This document shows, in pieces, positions 8,526-15,961 of a DNA stretch of 64,000 bases. Below the pieces are notes generated by a model. It worked only from the letters and a program-made list of their open reading frames with translations, had not been told where the DNA came from and searched no databases. A program made the position numbers and the translations under genes. Within the stretch, counting starts at the first letter, position 1. Each line of letters begins with the position of its first letter. Origin of the DNA: CBDFLD01 sp965249005 (GTDB lineage: Bacteria > Acidobacteriota > UBA6911); the NCBI GenBank assembly GCA_965249005.1, contig CBDFLD010000023.1, positions 558,001-622,000 of the forward strand, given 5' to 3'.

Positions 8526-9534
8526 GCACAGGGCAAACACGTCCTTCTATCACGGGAAGAAGGTACTGGTGGCCGGAGGAACCGGGACGATCGGGATCCC
8601 CGTCGTCCGCCGCCTGGTGGACATGGGAGCGCGGGTGTCGGTCGCCTCCCTGGATCCATACGACTACGCTGGGAGTGTGCTCCCGGTGCAGGCAAACTTC
8701 ACGCGCATCGATCTGACGGACCTTGCCAATTGTCTGAGAATGACCGAGGGCATGGATATGGTCTGCAATCTTCTTACCATCAAGGGATCCGTTGGAACGG
8801 GCGAAAGCCGGGCAGCCAGTTATTGGGTCCCGATGGTCTGGTTTCAGACAAACCTGATGGAAGCCGCCTTTCGTCACCGGGTCGACCGATTTCTGTTCGT
8901 CGGCAGCATCTGCTCTTATCCGCCCGCCGATACCCCCAAGGGCGAGGACTCCATGTGGAACGGCCTTCCCAGGCAGAGTGACCGCTTCACCGGCCTGGTC
9001 AAGCGCATGGCCGAGATACAGGGGGAAGCCTACTACGTGGAACACGATTGGGACGCCGTGCGGATCATCCGTCCCTGCAACGTGTACGGCCCATACGACG
9101 ACTTCAACCCCAAAACAGCTCAGGTGATTCCCGCACTCATCGGACGCATGCTGGATGGCGAGAACCCTGTCTCCGTGTGGGGAGATGGGACGGCCGTACG
9201 CGATTTCATCTTTTCCGATGAGTTGGCGGAGTGGCTTCTCGTCGCGTTGGAGCAGTCTCCCGGCTGCCAGCCGCTAAACCTGAGCAGCGGAAAGGGGCAT
9301 ACCATCCGCGAAGTGGCCGAGACGATCGCCAACTGCATCGAGCCACAGCCCCGCATCGAATGGGATCCGACAAAACCGACGGGTGACCCCGTGCGACTCC
9401 TCAAGGTCGAGCTGGCAGAAAAACTGATTGGTTTTCGTAGCGAAGTCACCCTGCAGCAAGGAATTCACTATACGGTCGATTGGCTCCGGCAGAACCGTCA
9501 AATCGCCGCTTGCCGCGAGTATGCCGCTCAATGA
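8518..9534 (+). CDS. GDP-fucose synthase-like SDR, catalytic Tyr absent (1 of 3)
   Basis: This extended SDR (338 aa) has Rossmann motif GGTGTIG (residues 20-26), SSR-type core strand RFLFVGSICSYP, and a substrate domain with RPCNVYGPYDDFNP and QVIPALIGRML, as in GDP-fucose synthase (WcaG) and related epimerase/reductases. Where WcaG-type enzymes have Tyr-x-x-x-Lys, this protein has Thr158...Lys162 (RFTGLVKRMAE). It should bind NAD(P) and a nucleotide sugar, but ordinary Tyr-dependent redox chemistry looks impaired unless another residue substitutes. It overlaps the transketolase gene by 8 nt and the next gene by 4 nt. See the matching genes at 13225 and 14792. Confidence 0.8.
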   Translation: MIEHRANTSFYHGKKVLVAGGTGTIGIPVVRRLVDMGARVSVASLDPYDYAGSVLPVQANFTRIDLTDLANCLRMTEGMDMVCNLLTIKGSVGTGESRAASYWVPMVWFQTNLMEAAFRHRVDRFLFVGSICSYPPADTPKGEDSMWNGLPRQSDRFTGLVKRMAEIQGEAYYVEHDWDAVRIIRPCNVYGPYDDFNPKTAQVIPALIGRMLDGENPVSVWGDGTAVRDFIFSDELAEWLLVALEQSPGCQPLNLSSGKGHTIREVAETIANCIEPQPRIEWDPTKPTGDPVRLLKVELAEKLIGFRSEVTLQQGIHYTVDWLRQNRQIAACREYAAQ

Positions 9535-9956
9535 AAAGTCCGCAACGACAATTCCATCTTCCCATGGCAGAGTTGATCGACCGCCTAACGGTCGATCAGA
9601 TCAAGGAGGTTCTGCTGGAATGCGACAAGGAGGATCTGGGCAAGGAGGTCCGTGCGCTCGAGCACGACATCGACTTGCTGATCGATCGGCACGGACTGAC
9701 TCTCTCGGGTCGCTTGATTCGAATCGTCATCATCTTGTCTCAGATGAATCTCCACATCTGGTACAACAAGGATCAAATGGGAGATGATCCCAAAGCAGAA
9801 GGGTATCTCCCCCGACTCCAGTTGTCGCACCAGCTCAACGGAATTCGCAACCAGATGAAGAACCTGCTTCTTGCCGAGACCGGTGAGAAAAACGGAGCGA
9901 CGACCCGCGCCAACTTCAACACCGACAACCTGACCGGCTGGGATATTCGGATTTAG
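9531..9956 (+). CDS. small conserved polysaccharide-locus protein of unknown function
   Basis: The start at ATG 9531 overlaps the TGA of the SDR gene (ATGA), giving 141 residues. A helical N-terminus (AELIDRLTVDQIKEVLLE) is followed by LIRIVIILSQMNLHIWYNKD and LSHQLNGIRNQMKN. The pattern ELIDRL, then a hydrophobic helix ending NLHIW, then LNGIRN, recalls small uncharacterised proteins encoded beside sugar-modifying genes in other lipopolysaccharide loci, but I cannot name a family with certainty. No membrane segment, signal peptide or catalytic motif is obvious. Translational coupling implies it works with the SDR or the surrounding sugar pathway. Confidence 0.65.
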   Translation: MKSPQRQFHLPMAELIDRLTVDQIKEVLLECDKEDLGKEVRALEHDIDLLIDRHGLTLSGRLIRIVIILSQMNLHIWYNKDQMGDDPKAEGYLPRLQLSHQLNGIRNQMKNLLLAETGEKNGATTRANFNTDNLTGWDIRI

Positions 9957-10043
9957 CGCCGTGGCTGGGCTCCGGCGCGCTTTCCGCTAACCGCTTCCCG
10001 AACTCGCCCGTGCACTCCGTGTGCAACTTGGACGACCTTTCAT

Positions 10044-10069
10044 GCGTCTCTCGGAGAGGAGACGCCTAC
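10044..10069. repeat. REP-like palindromic element
   Basis: GCGTCTC (10044-10050) and GAGACGC (10059-10065) form a 7-bp stem, followed by CTAC. The same layout, with an almost identical sequence, occurs at 45753-45777, and related elements end in GACCTAC at 36882-36917 and 39580-39615. It lies just before the aldo/keto reductase, which argues against the in-frame GTG 10021 and ATG 10042 as starts. Confidence 0.6.
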
Positions 10070-10077
10070 TGTCTCTT

Positions 10078-11178
10078 ATGCGATACAACACTTTGCCTAG
10101 CGTTCCGTTCCCGGTGCCCGTCATCGGCCAGGGTTGCGGCAAAATCGACAAGGGGCAACCGCTCGACGCGCTGCTCGAGGGAATTGAACGGGGCATGACG
10201 CTTCTCGATACCGCCGAGGCGTACAATCAAGGTCGGAGCGAGGCCACGCTCGGAACGGTCATGCAAAAGATTCGGAGCAAGATCATTCTGGCTTCCAAGG
10301 TTTCCCCCGATCATCTCCATCCGCATCAAGTGGTGGAAGCCTGTGAAAGGAGCCTGCGGAGCTTGAAGACGGACACGATTGACCTTTACCAGATTCACTG
10401 GCCAAACCATAAAATCGCGATCGAGCGGACCATGACGGGACTGGCCCGGCTCATGGATGCGGGAAAGATCCGCATGGTCGGCGTCTGCAACTTCACGCTC
10501 CGCGAATTACAACGGGCTGAGGAAGCTTTTCGCCCCTATCCGATCGCCTCCGTTCAGGCCGAATACAACCTTTTCGACCGAAGCTCCGAATGGAGTCTGA
10601 TTCCGTTCTGCCAGCGATCCGACAAGCTCTTCCTGGCATACAGTCCGTTGGAGCAGGGAACGCTGGTCGGAAACGGAGAAAGGATCGAGACTCTGGAAGC
10701 CATCGGCCGCAACTATGATTGCAGCGCCCATCAAATCGCCCTCACTTGGTTGTCCTCCCGTTCCCATGTCTCCGTGATTCCAAAGGCGGCAAAGATCGAT
10801 CATGTCGTGGAGAACGCAGCCGCCGGTGATATCGTCTTGAGTTCCAAGGATAGTTCTGCAATCTCACAACTTTTCTCCTCCCGCCCGCTGATGGTTGCTC
10901 CGGAGAGTATCCGGGTGGTTCAGGACGGAGTGGACAACCGGCCCGCCTATCAGACCATGGAAGAGGCCATGGAAAACCATCTGGGCCTGACTCCGAGCCC
11001 CTACGAGTTGGCACAAGAGCTCCACGAGAGTGAGTTCCTGAAACCGGTACGACTTCGTCCTACCACGGATTCCTCAGGACAGTATGAATACGACCTGATT
11101 GAAGGCCGGCTGCGGTACTGGGCCTGGGTCATAGCGCACGAGGGCAAGAAGCCTATCCCCGTGCTGGTTCGAAAATGA
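10078..11178 (+). CDS. aldo/keto reductase with C-terminal ParB/sulfiredoxin-like domain
   Basis: Residues 8-270 form an aldo/keto reductase with the full catalytic tetrad: Asp44 and Tyr49 in LLDTAEAYN, Lys74 in ILASKVSP, His107 in YQIHWPN. It should reduce or oxidise a carbonyl with NADPH. The last ~70 residues are not part of that family: PYELAQELHES, then LKPVRLRPT, YDLIEGRLRYWAW and KPIPVLVRK. They match the pattern of ParB/Srx N-terminal domains (SI-x-x-G-LQPVxVRP, YELIxGERRWRAA, IPVIV). ATG 10078 is chosen because the earlier in-frame starts lie in or before a palindromic repeat. The stop overlaps the next ATG (ATGA). A sugar-nucleotide role is likely from context. Confidence 0.8.
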   Translation: MRYNTLPSVPFPVPVIGQGCGKIDKGQPLDALLEGIERGMTLLDTAEAYNQGRSEATLGTVMQKIRSKIILASKVSPDHLHPHQVVEACERSLRSLKTDTIDLYQIHWPNHKIAIERTMTGLARLMDAGKIRMVGVCNFTLRELQRAEEAFRPYPIASVQAEYNLFDRSSEWSLIPFCQRSDKLFLAYSPLEQGTLVGNGERIETLEAIGRNYDCSAHQIALTWLSSRSHVSVIPKAAKIDHVVENAAAGDIVLSSKDSSAISQLFSSRPLMVAPESIRVVQDGVDNRPAYQTMEEAMENHLGLTPSPYELAQELHESEFLKPVRLRPTTDSSGQYEYDLIEGRLRYWAWVIAHEGKKPIPVLVRK

Positions 11179-12236
11179 CAGTCCAAGCTATTCCGCACAC
11201 CGAGCTCGACTTCGAGCAGAAGATTCAGTGGATCAAGCAGTCGGTTCGGGACATGCTCGAGGAACGGGAGCGCGGCTACCGGCACGACGGTATTGCGCTG
11301 GCGTCGGAGTTTTGGGTGAAATCCTTGCAGAGAGTCCAGTACTTGATGGATCTCCCGGACAAGCATTTCCGCAACATCCGATACCACACGCTCTTCCTCT
11401 CAGGCGGCCAGTTTTACACCATGATGGATCCGCCGCCTGATCCCCGGCAGTTGGCCATGAATCTCGGATATCACTGGGTGACCCGCTCCATTCCTCGGCG
11501 GTACTGGCTGAGTGAGCCAAAGGCGGACTTCACCAACGACCTCTTTGATTTCAGCTTCAACTACAAGGAACACTGGGTCAATTTCCATATCGCCTGGTAC
11601 CAGAAGACGGTATTCAACCTTTATCAAGCAGGATTCTTCGAAGACTTCAGGGATCCCTTGATCGTGGAGATCGGGACGGGCTACGGGGGACTGGCTCACG
11701 GCTTGTTCAACTGCCTCGAGAGCGGCGGGACCTACATCCTGGTCGACCTCCCGGAGATGTTTTTATTTTCCGCCAGCTACATCGCACTGAACAACCCGTC
11801 GGCAAGAATCTATATCTATCAACCCAAGACCTTTTCCCCGGACATTGTGACAGGCAAGGCAGGCCGATACGACTTCATCTTCCTCCCGAACTACCAGTTC
11901 CGAGAGTTGCAGAACCTCGCGGAGATCAACCTGTTTCTGAATACTCAGTCGTTTCAGGAAATGACAGAGCCGCAGGTAACCGCATATCTCGACCTCGCTC
12001 AGTCCAAGTTGAACGGATTTCTTTACAGCGACAACTTGGACCGTCACACGCATAATCCCTCTCTGAATTCGGTAACCCGGCTCTTGCAGGAACGATTCAA
12101 TTTGACCCCTCCGGCGCGCTACTACGATCAGATCGAGCAGAGGGACAAGAATGCCTTGTACAGGCGCTATGTCGGGGTGCCCAAAACACAGGATTGGGAT
12201 AGTTTCGACTACGACCGGTTGGCCATCCCGTATTAG
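11175..12236 (+). CDS. putative sugar O-methyltransferase
   Basis: This 353-residue protein resembles the 'putative sugar O-methyltransferase' group found in lipopolysaccharide loci. The SAM-binding motif I is LIVEIGTGYGGLAHGLF, followed by TYILVDLPEMFLFSASYI (acidic end of strand beta-2) and FIFLPNYQFREL. An N-terminal ~150-residue helical region with the WVNFHIAWYQKTVFNLYQ stretch is also typical. It probably methylates a hydroxyl of a nucleotide sugar or glycan terminus. It is coupled to the preceding reductase by an ATGA overlap. The last codons are tandemly duplicated immediately downstream (12194-12306). Confidence 0.75.
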   Translation: MTVQAIPHTELDFEQKIQWIKQSVRDMLEERERGYRHDGIALASEFWVKSLQRVQYLMDLPDKHFRNIRYHTLFLSGGQFYTMMDPPPDPRQLAMNLGYHWVTRSIPRRYWLSEPKADFTNDLFDFSFNYKEHWVNFHIAWYQKTVFNLYQAGFFEDFRDPLIVEIGTGYGGLAHGLFNCLESGGTYILVDLPEMFLFSASYIALNNPSARIYIYQPKTFSPDIVTGKAGRYDFIFLPNYQFRELQNLAEINLFLNTQSFQEMTEPQVTAYLDLAQSKLNGFLYSDNLDRHTHNPSLNSVTRLLQERFNLTPPARYYDQIEQRDKNALYRRYVGVPKTQDWDSFDYDRLAIPY

Positions 12237-12306
12237 ATCCGTTTCGATCATTGGATAGTTTCGACTACGACCGGTTGGCCATCCCGTACTAAATGCCGTT
12301 CGATCT
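12194..12306. repeat. tandem duplication of the methyltransferase 3' end, two ~57-bp copies
   Basis: Copy 1 (12194-12250) contains the last codons of the sugar O-methyltransferase (WDSFDYDRLAIPY, stop) plus 14 nt. Copy 2 (12251-12306) repeats it with a one-base deletion and a few substitutions, and is not translated in that frame. The start codon of the next gene (ATG 12293) lies inside copy 2, at the place where copy 1 has ATC. Confidence 0.85.
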
Positions 12307-13228
12307 GACGAGAACGATCACCCCGACCGACTGGGCACTGTTTCTTGGTTGCCCGGCCAGCCTCCTGCCGGCCGAATGTGTCGAGACGGCCGCCGCGCAC
12401 GATTTTCGATATCGCGTTCTTGCGGGACAAGATCGGGAGAACGTTTTCCTCAGAGTGTTCAAGGCGCTGCACTCACAACTCGAGGTATCCGGGCCCCACC
12501 GACTCCGCCGGTGGGAGGACGGCTGGTCAGAAAACTTACGCGAATTCGAGCGGTCCGACTTCGATCCAGGCACTCTCGTTCCAAAGTTCATAAAGAACGA
12601 CGTCAAGCGTCTCCGGGGTGAGTACATCCTCCCGGAGAGCACGAGCTTCGAGATCGACTTTGTTTCTGTTCTCTGGCAATTCCTCTTTAGAACCTACTTT
12701 TCACAAGCCGAGTCGATATACGAGTTTGGTTGCGGCCCCGGGCAAAACCTGGTCGAACTCGCCAGAATCTATCCCGACAAGAGGCTCTATGGATTGGACT
12801 GGGCCCAATCCGCCCTCGACATAGTCGAAAACTTGAGGGGGCGGCTCGGCATCCACGTTCGGGCAGAGAGGTTCGACTTCTTTTCGCCCAGCGATGCGCT
12901 ACGCCTCGAAGAAGGCGCCGCCGTCTTCACCGCCGGCGCACTGGAGCAGACCGGAGTGCGGTTCCAGCGTTTTCTGGACTGGCTACTGGAACAGTCGTTT
13001 TCCGTTTGCGTCAACGTGGAAACTCTTCAAGAAACCTACGATCCAGCCAAACTCTTCGATTACGTGGCTAGCAGCTACATAGAGAAACGGGGCTATCTAC
13101 AGGGTTATCTCACGGCCCTTCGCCGGCTCGAGGAACAAGGAGTGGTTCGCATTCTCAAGGTTCACCGTGTTTTCGGCAGCCTCTACAACGACGTCTATAC
13201 CTACGTGGCCTGGGAAAAAGCCCAATGA
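12293..13228 (+). CDS. class I SAM-dependent methyltransferase
   Basis: This 311-residue protein has a Rossmann methyltransferase core beginning near residue 140: SIYEFGCGPGQNLVELAR (motif I), RLYGLDWAQSALDIVENL (motif II) and EGAAVFTAGALEQTG (motif IV/post). The N-terminal ~130 residues are unassigned. A sugar, aminosugar or lipid substrate is possible; the context points to a sugar. The start at ATG 12293 is only 1 nt after a TAA inside the duplicated segment and has no clear Shine-Dalgarno, so translation may depend on readthrough from the gene before. The end overlaps the next ATG (ATGA). Confidence 0.75.
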   Translation: MPFDLTRTITPTDWALFLGCPASLLPAECVETAAAHDFRYRVLAGQDRENVFLRVFKALHSQLEVSGPHRLRRWEDGWSENLREFERSDFDPGTLVPKFIKNDVKRLRGEYILPESTSFEIDFVSVLWQFLFRTYFSQAESIYEFGCGPGQNLVELARIYPDKRLYGLDWAQSALDIVENLRGRLGIHVRAERFDFFSPSDALRLEEGAAVFTAGALEQTGVRFQRFLDWLLEQSFSVCVNVETLQETYDPAKLFDYVASSYIEKRGYLQGYLTALRRLEEQGVVRILKVHRVFGSLYNDVYTYVAWEKAQ

Positions 13229-14244
13229 TTCAAAAAGAGGTGCGCGATTACTACAAAAACAGAGAGGCCCTGGTAACAGGGGGCACTGGTTTGATCGGGC
13301 GATGCGTCGTACTCCAGCTCTTGGAGCTGGGAGCCCGGGTGACGGTAGTGTCTCTGGATGAGATCGATCCTCCCTCCGATGTAGGTTTCATCCGAGGAGA
13401 CCTCACAGACTTCGGGTTCTGCCGAGAGGTATCGGCCGGGATGGAGGTCGTGTTTCACGTTGCCGGGATCAAGGGTTCTCTCGAGGTCACACGGACCAAG
13501 CCGGCCTCCTTCTTCGTCCCACTGCTTCAAATGAACACAAACATACTGGAAGCCGCTCGAATGAACCGGGTCCAGAAGATCCTGTACACGAGCTCCATTG
13601 GAGCGTATCCCAGCGCTGAGGTGTTCATCGAACCCCAAGACGGAGAACTGACTGACGAGAAACCTCCGATGGATCACTTCCCTGGGTGGGCGAAGCGAAT
13701 GGCCGAAATGCAGATTCGATCCTACCAGATTCAGTATGGAGAGCGGCACTACGCCGTCGTCCGACCCTGCAACGTTTACGGCCCCGGAGACAACTTCGAT
13801 CCGGACAACGCCATGGTCATTCCTTCCTTGATGGCCAGAATTCATGGTGGCGAAAACCCTGTCAAGATCTGGGGCGACGGCAAGGCGATCCGGGATTTCG
13901 CCTTCAGCAAAGACGTGGCTCGAGGGATGATTCAGGCATCATACTACGGGACCGAGGGAGGCTTTGTGAATCTTGGAAGTGGTTCTGGATGCTCCATCGA
14001 GGAACTCGTCTCCACGCTCAAGACAGTCGTCCCGTTCGAGTACGAATTCGATCAAAACAAGCCGAGTGGCTTCCCGAGGAGAATCATGGACATATCCAAG
14101 GCTCAGGCAATGATCGGCTACCAGCCTACTACCCCGCTCCTCGAAGGTCTAAAGCAAACCTGGGACTGGTTCTGTCAGAACCCGACAGAATACGAGCAGA
14201 GGAAAAACTACTTTCGAGCTGAGCTCGATGGAGTTGGAGCGTGA
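13225..14244 (+). CDS. GDP-fucose synthase-like SDR, catalytic Tyr absent (2 of 3)
   Basis: This extended SDR of 339 aa has a GGTGLIG Rossmann motif (residues 19-25), KILYTSSIGAYPS, and RPCNVYGPGDNFDPDNAMVI in the substrate domain. At the position of the catalytic Tyr it has Pro153, with Lys157 kept (HFPGWAKRMAE). It is paralogous to the genes at 8518 and 14792, sharing the NVYGP-DDF/DNF region and WGDG-AIRDFAF. It probably binds a GDP-sugar and NAD(P). Candidate roles are C3/C5 epimerase, C4 reductase or a non-redox partner. It lies in a run of ATGA- or GTGA-coupled genes. Confidence 0.8.
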   Translation: MIQKEVRDYYKNREALVTGGTGLIGRCVVLQLLELGARVTVVSLDEIDPPSDVGFIRGDLTDFGFCREVSAGMEVVFHVAGIKGSLEVTRTKPASFFVPLLQMNTNILEAARMNRVQKILYTSSIGAYPSAEVFIEPQDGELTDEKPPMDHFPGWAKRMAEMQIRSYQIQYGERHYAVVRPCNVYGPGDNFDPDNAMVIPSLMARIHGGENPVKIWGDGKAIRDFAFSKDVARGMIQASYYGTEGGFVNLGSGSGCSIEELVSTLKTVVPFEYEFDQNKPSGFPRRIMDISKAQAMIGYQPTTPLLEGLKQTWDWFCQNPTEYEQRKNYFRAELDGVGA

Positions 14245-14795
14245 TAGACAACACCGGAAATAGCGCAACCATTGAAGGCCTGGAGTTGCAGATCCGGCCC
14301 GCGAGGCTGGAAGGGGTCCAGGTTATTACTCCCCCCACCATATTCGAAGACTTCCGTGGTCACTATGTCGAGACCTACAATCAGGCCCTGTATCGTTCCG
14401 CCGGGATCGACATGGAATTCAAACAAGACGACATTTCCGTGTCGCGCCGCAATGTCTTGCGCGGGATCCATGGGGACCGGAAAACCTACAAGCTCGTTTC
14501 GTGTCTCTGGGGAAGCTTCTACCTGGTGGTGGTAAACAACAACCCCGAATCGGCTCAATACCGACAGTGGGAATCGTTCACCATCTCGAGCGCCAACCGA
14601 TTGCAAGTTCTCGTCCCGCCGTTCTTTGGAAATGGGCACCTCGCTCTGAGCAGCCATTCCCTTTTCCACTACAAGCAAACCAACTACTACGACCGTGCGA
14701 GTCAGTTCACGCTCCGCTGGAACGACCCGGAGCTCAAGATCTGGTGGCCGATCCGAGAGCCGATCACTTCTCAGCGAGACGAGGGCACCTCTTGA
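14241..14795 (+). CDS. RmlC-like sugar-nucleotide 3,5-epimerase (cupin)
   Basis: This 184-residue cupin has the dTDP-4-dehydrorhamnose 3,5-epimerase signature: FEDFRGHYVETYNQALY, FKQDDISVSRRNVLRGIHGD with the catalytic His in RGIHGD, and VLVPPFFGNGHLALSSHSLF. RmlC homologues invert C3 and/or C5 of 4-keto-6-deoxy sugars. In GDP-6-deoxyheptose pathways (Campylobacter DdahB/MlghB) an RmlC-like enzyme acts on a GDP-4-keto-heptose, which fits the heptose kinase and nucleotidyltransferase nearby; the exact product is inference. GTG 14241 overlaps the preceding TGA, and the gene end overlaps the next TTG start. Confidence 0.8.
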   Translation: MIDNTGNSATIEGLELQIRPARLEGVQVITPPTIFEDFRGHYVETYNQALYRSAGIDMEFKQDDISVSRRNVLRGIHGDRKTYKLVSCLWGSFYLVVVNNNPESAQYRQWESFTISSANRLQVLVPPFFGNGHLALSSHSLFHYKQTNYYDRASQFTLRWNDPELKIWWPIREPITSQRDEGTS

Positions 14796-15808
14796 TCCGC
14801 ACAGACGAGTTCTTCCGCGGAGCCAAGGTTCTGGTAACGGGGGCCGCGGGATTCGTGGGCACGAATCTCTTGGCGGCTTTGAGCCGGCGCGGAGCCGATA
14901 TTCGCGCTGTCGTGCACGACCGTCTCCCACAGATCGAGGATTCCAGCATAAAGTTCGTACGAGCGGATCTCACGTCAGCCGACGATTGCGCTCGTGTTGC
15001 GAAATCGAGAGAGTACGTCTTCATGTGCGCCGCCAATACATCCGGTGCCGCAGTGATCGAGAAGACTCCGCTGGCGCACGTAACCCCAAATGTCATCATG
15101 AACACCCTCATGATGGAGGCGGCTCACCGCGCCGGCGCGCGCAAGTTTCTTTTCATAAGTAGCAACACCGTCTATCCTGACCTCGATCACCCCGTTGAAG
15201 AGACCGAGATGCTGTCGGGGGACCCGTATCCGAAGTATTTCCCCGTGGCTTGGATGAAGCGTTTTGGAGAGATCTTGGGACAGGCCTACGCCGAAAAGAT
15301 CCCTCGGAAAATGCCGGTAGTGGTTCTGCGCCCCGGAAATCTCTACGGTCCGTACGACGATTTTCAGTGGGAGACAAGCCACGTTCTTCCAGCACTGATG
15401 CGAAAGGTCGTGGAGCGGCACGATCCGTTGGAGGTCTGGGGCGACGGAAAGGACGTCAAGGACTTCCTCTACATCGACGACTTTGTTCGCGGAATGTTGC
15501 TCGCCATGCCGAAATCGAAAGGTTTTGTGTGTTTCAACATCGCTTCGGGCAGGGAAACCGTGCTCCGTGATGCCCTGGACATCATGCTCGAGGTCGAGGG
15601 GTACCGCAACGCGCGTGTCGTGTGCAACACCGACAAGCCTTCGATGATTCCCAAGCGCCTGATCAGTATCGAGAAGGCTCGAGCCTCGCTCGGTTTCGAA
15701 CCAACCGTCTCGCTTCGCGACGGAATCACAAACACAATACAGTGGTACCGATCTCAGCGTCTCGCACTCCACGTGGGTGCCGGGAAGGAGCTGATCGCTC
15801 TCCAGTAA
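14792..15808 (+). CDS. GDP-fucose synthase-like SDR, catalytic Tyr absent (3 of 3)
   Basis: From TTG 14792 (overlapping the previous TGA) the protein has 338 residues. It has GAAGFVG for NAD(P), KFLFISSNTVYPD, RPGNLYGPYDDFQWETSHVL and VWGDGKDVKDFLYIDD, all typical of GDP-fucose synthase-like SDRs. The YxxxK Tyr is replaced by Val152, with Lys156 kept (FPVAWMKRFGE). It is the third member of the locus with this change. A longer frame from 14501 only overlaps the RmlC-like gene. A reductase or epimerase role on a GDP-4-keto sugar is the family expectation, but the missing Tyr makes the chemistry uncertain. Confidence 0.8.
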   Translation: MIRTDEFFRGAKVLVTGAAGFVGTNLLAALSRRGADIRAVVHDRLPQIEDSSIKFVRADLTSADDCARVAKSREYVFMCAANTSGAAVIEKTPLAHVTPNVIMNTLMMEAAHRAGARKFLFISSNTVYPDLDHPVEETEMLSGDPYPKYFPVAWMKRFGEILGQAYAEKIPRKMPVVVLRPGNLYGPYDDFQWETSHVLPALMRKVVERHDPLEVWGDGKDVKDFLYIDDFVRGMLLAMPKSKGFVCFNIASGRETVLRDALDIMLEVEGYRNARVVCNTDKPSMIPKRLISIEKARASLGFEPTVSLRDGITNTIQWYRSQRLALHVGAGKELIALQ

Positions 15809-15897
15809 CTGCTCGCGGATCTGCTCTTATGCGCGTAACTTAACAAATCGCCAAGAACCACGTTTTCAGGCTGTACAATGCAGTTACGTTCCCAAGC

Positions 15898-15957
15898 GAC
15901 TGGCGCGTTGCGCCAGTCCGAAGTGACCGGCGCAACGTGCCGGTCAGACGCTGACCG
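15898..15957 (+). promoter_or_regulatory. consecutive, partly exclusive hairpins before the heptose-kinase start
   Basis: GACTGGCGC-gtt-GCGCCAGTC (15898-15918) is followed by TGACCGGC...GCCGGTCA (15924-15946) and by CGGTCAG-acg-CTGACCG (15941-15957), which shares GGTCA with the second stem so the two cannot form together. The last stem ends 5 nt before ATG 15962, and no Shine-Dalgarno is visible. It may control translation of the kinase gene, or be a palindromic repeat; no function is established. Confidence 0.45.
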
Positions 15958-15961
15958 CCCC

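Noticed and set aside
15898..15957. a CRISPR-type or other direct repeat array
   Set aside because: The stems differ in sequence and there are no repeated units with spacers; no CRISPR array was seen in the window.
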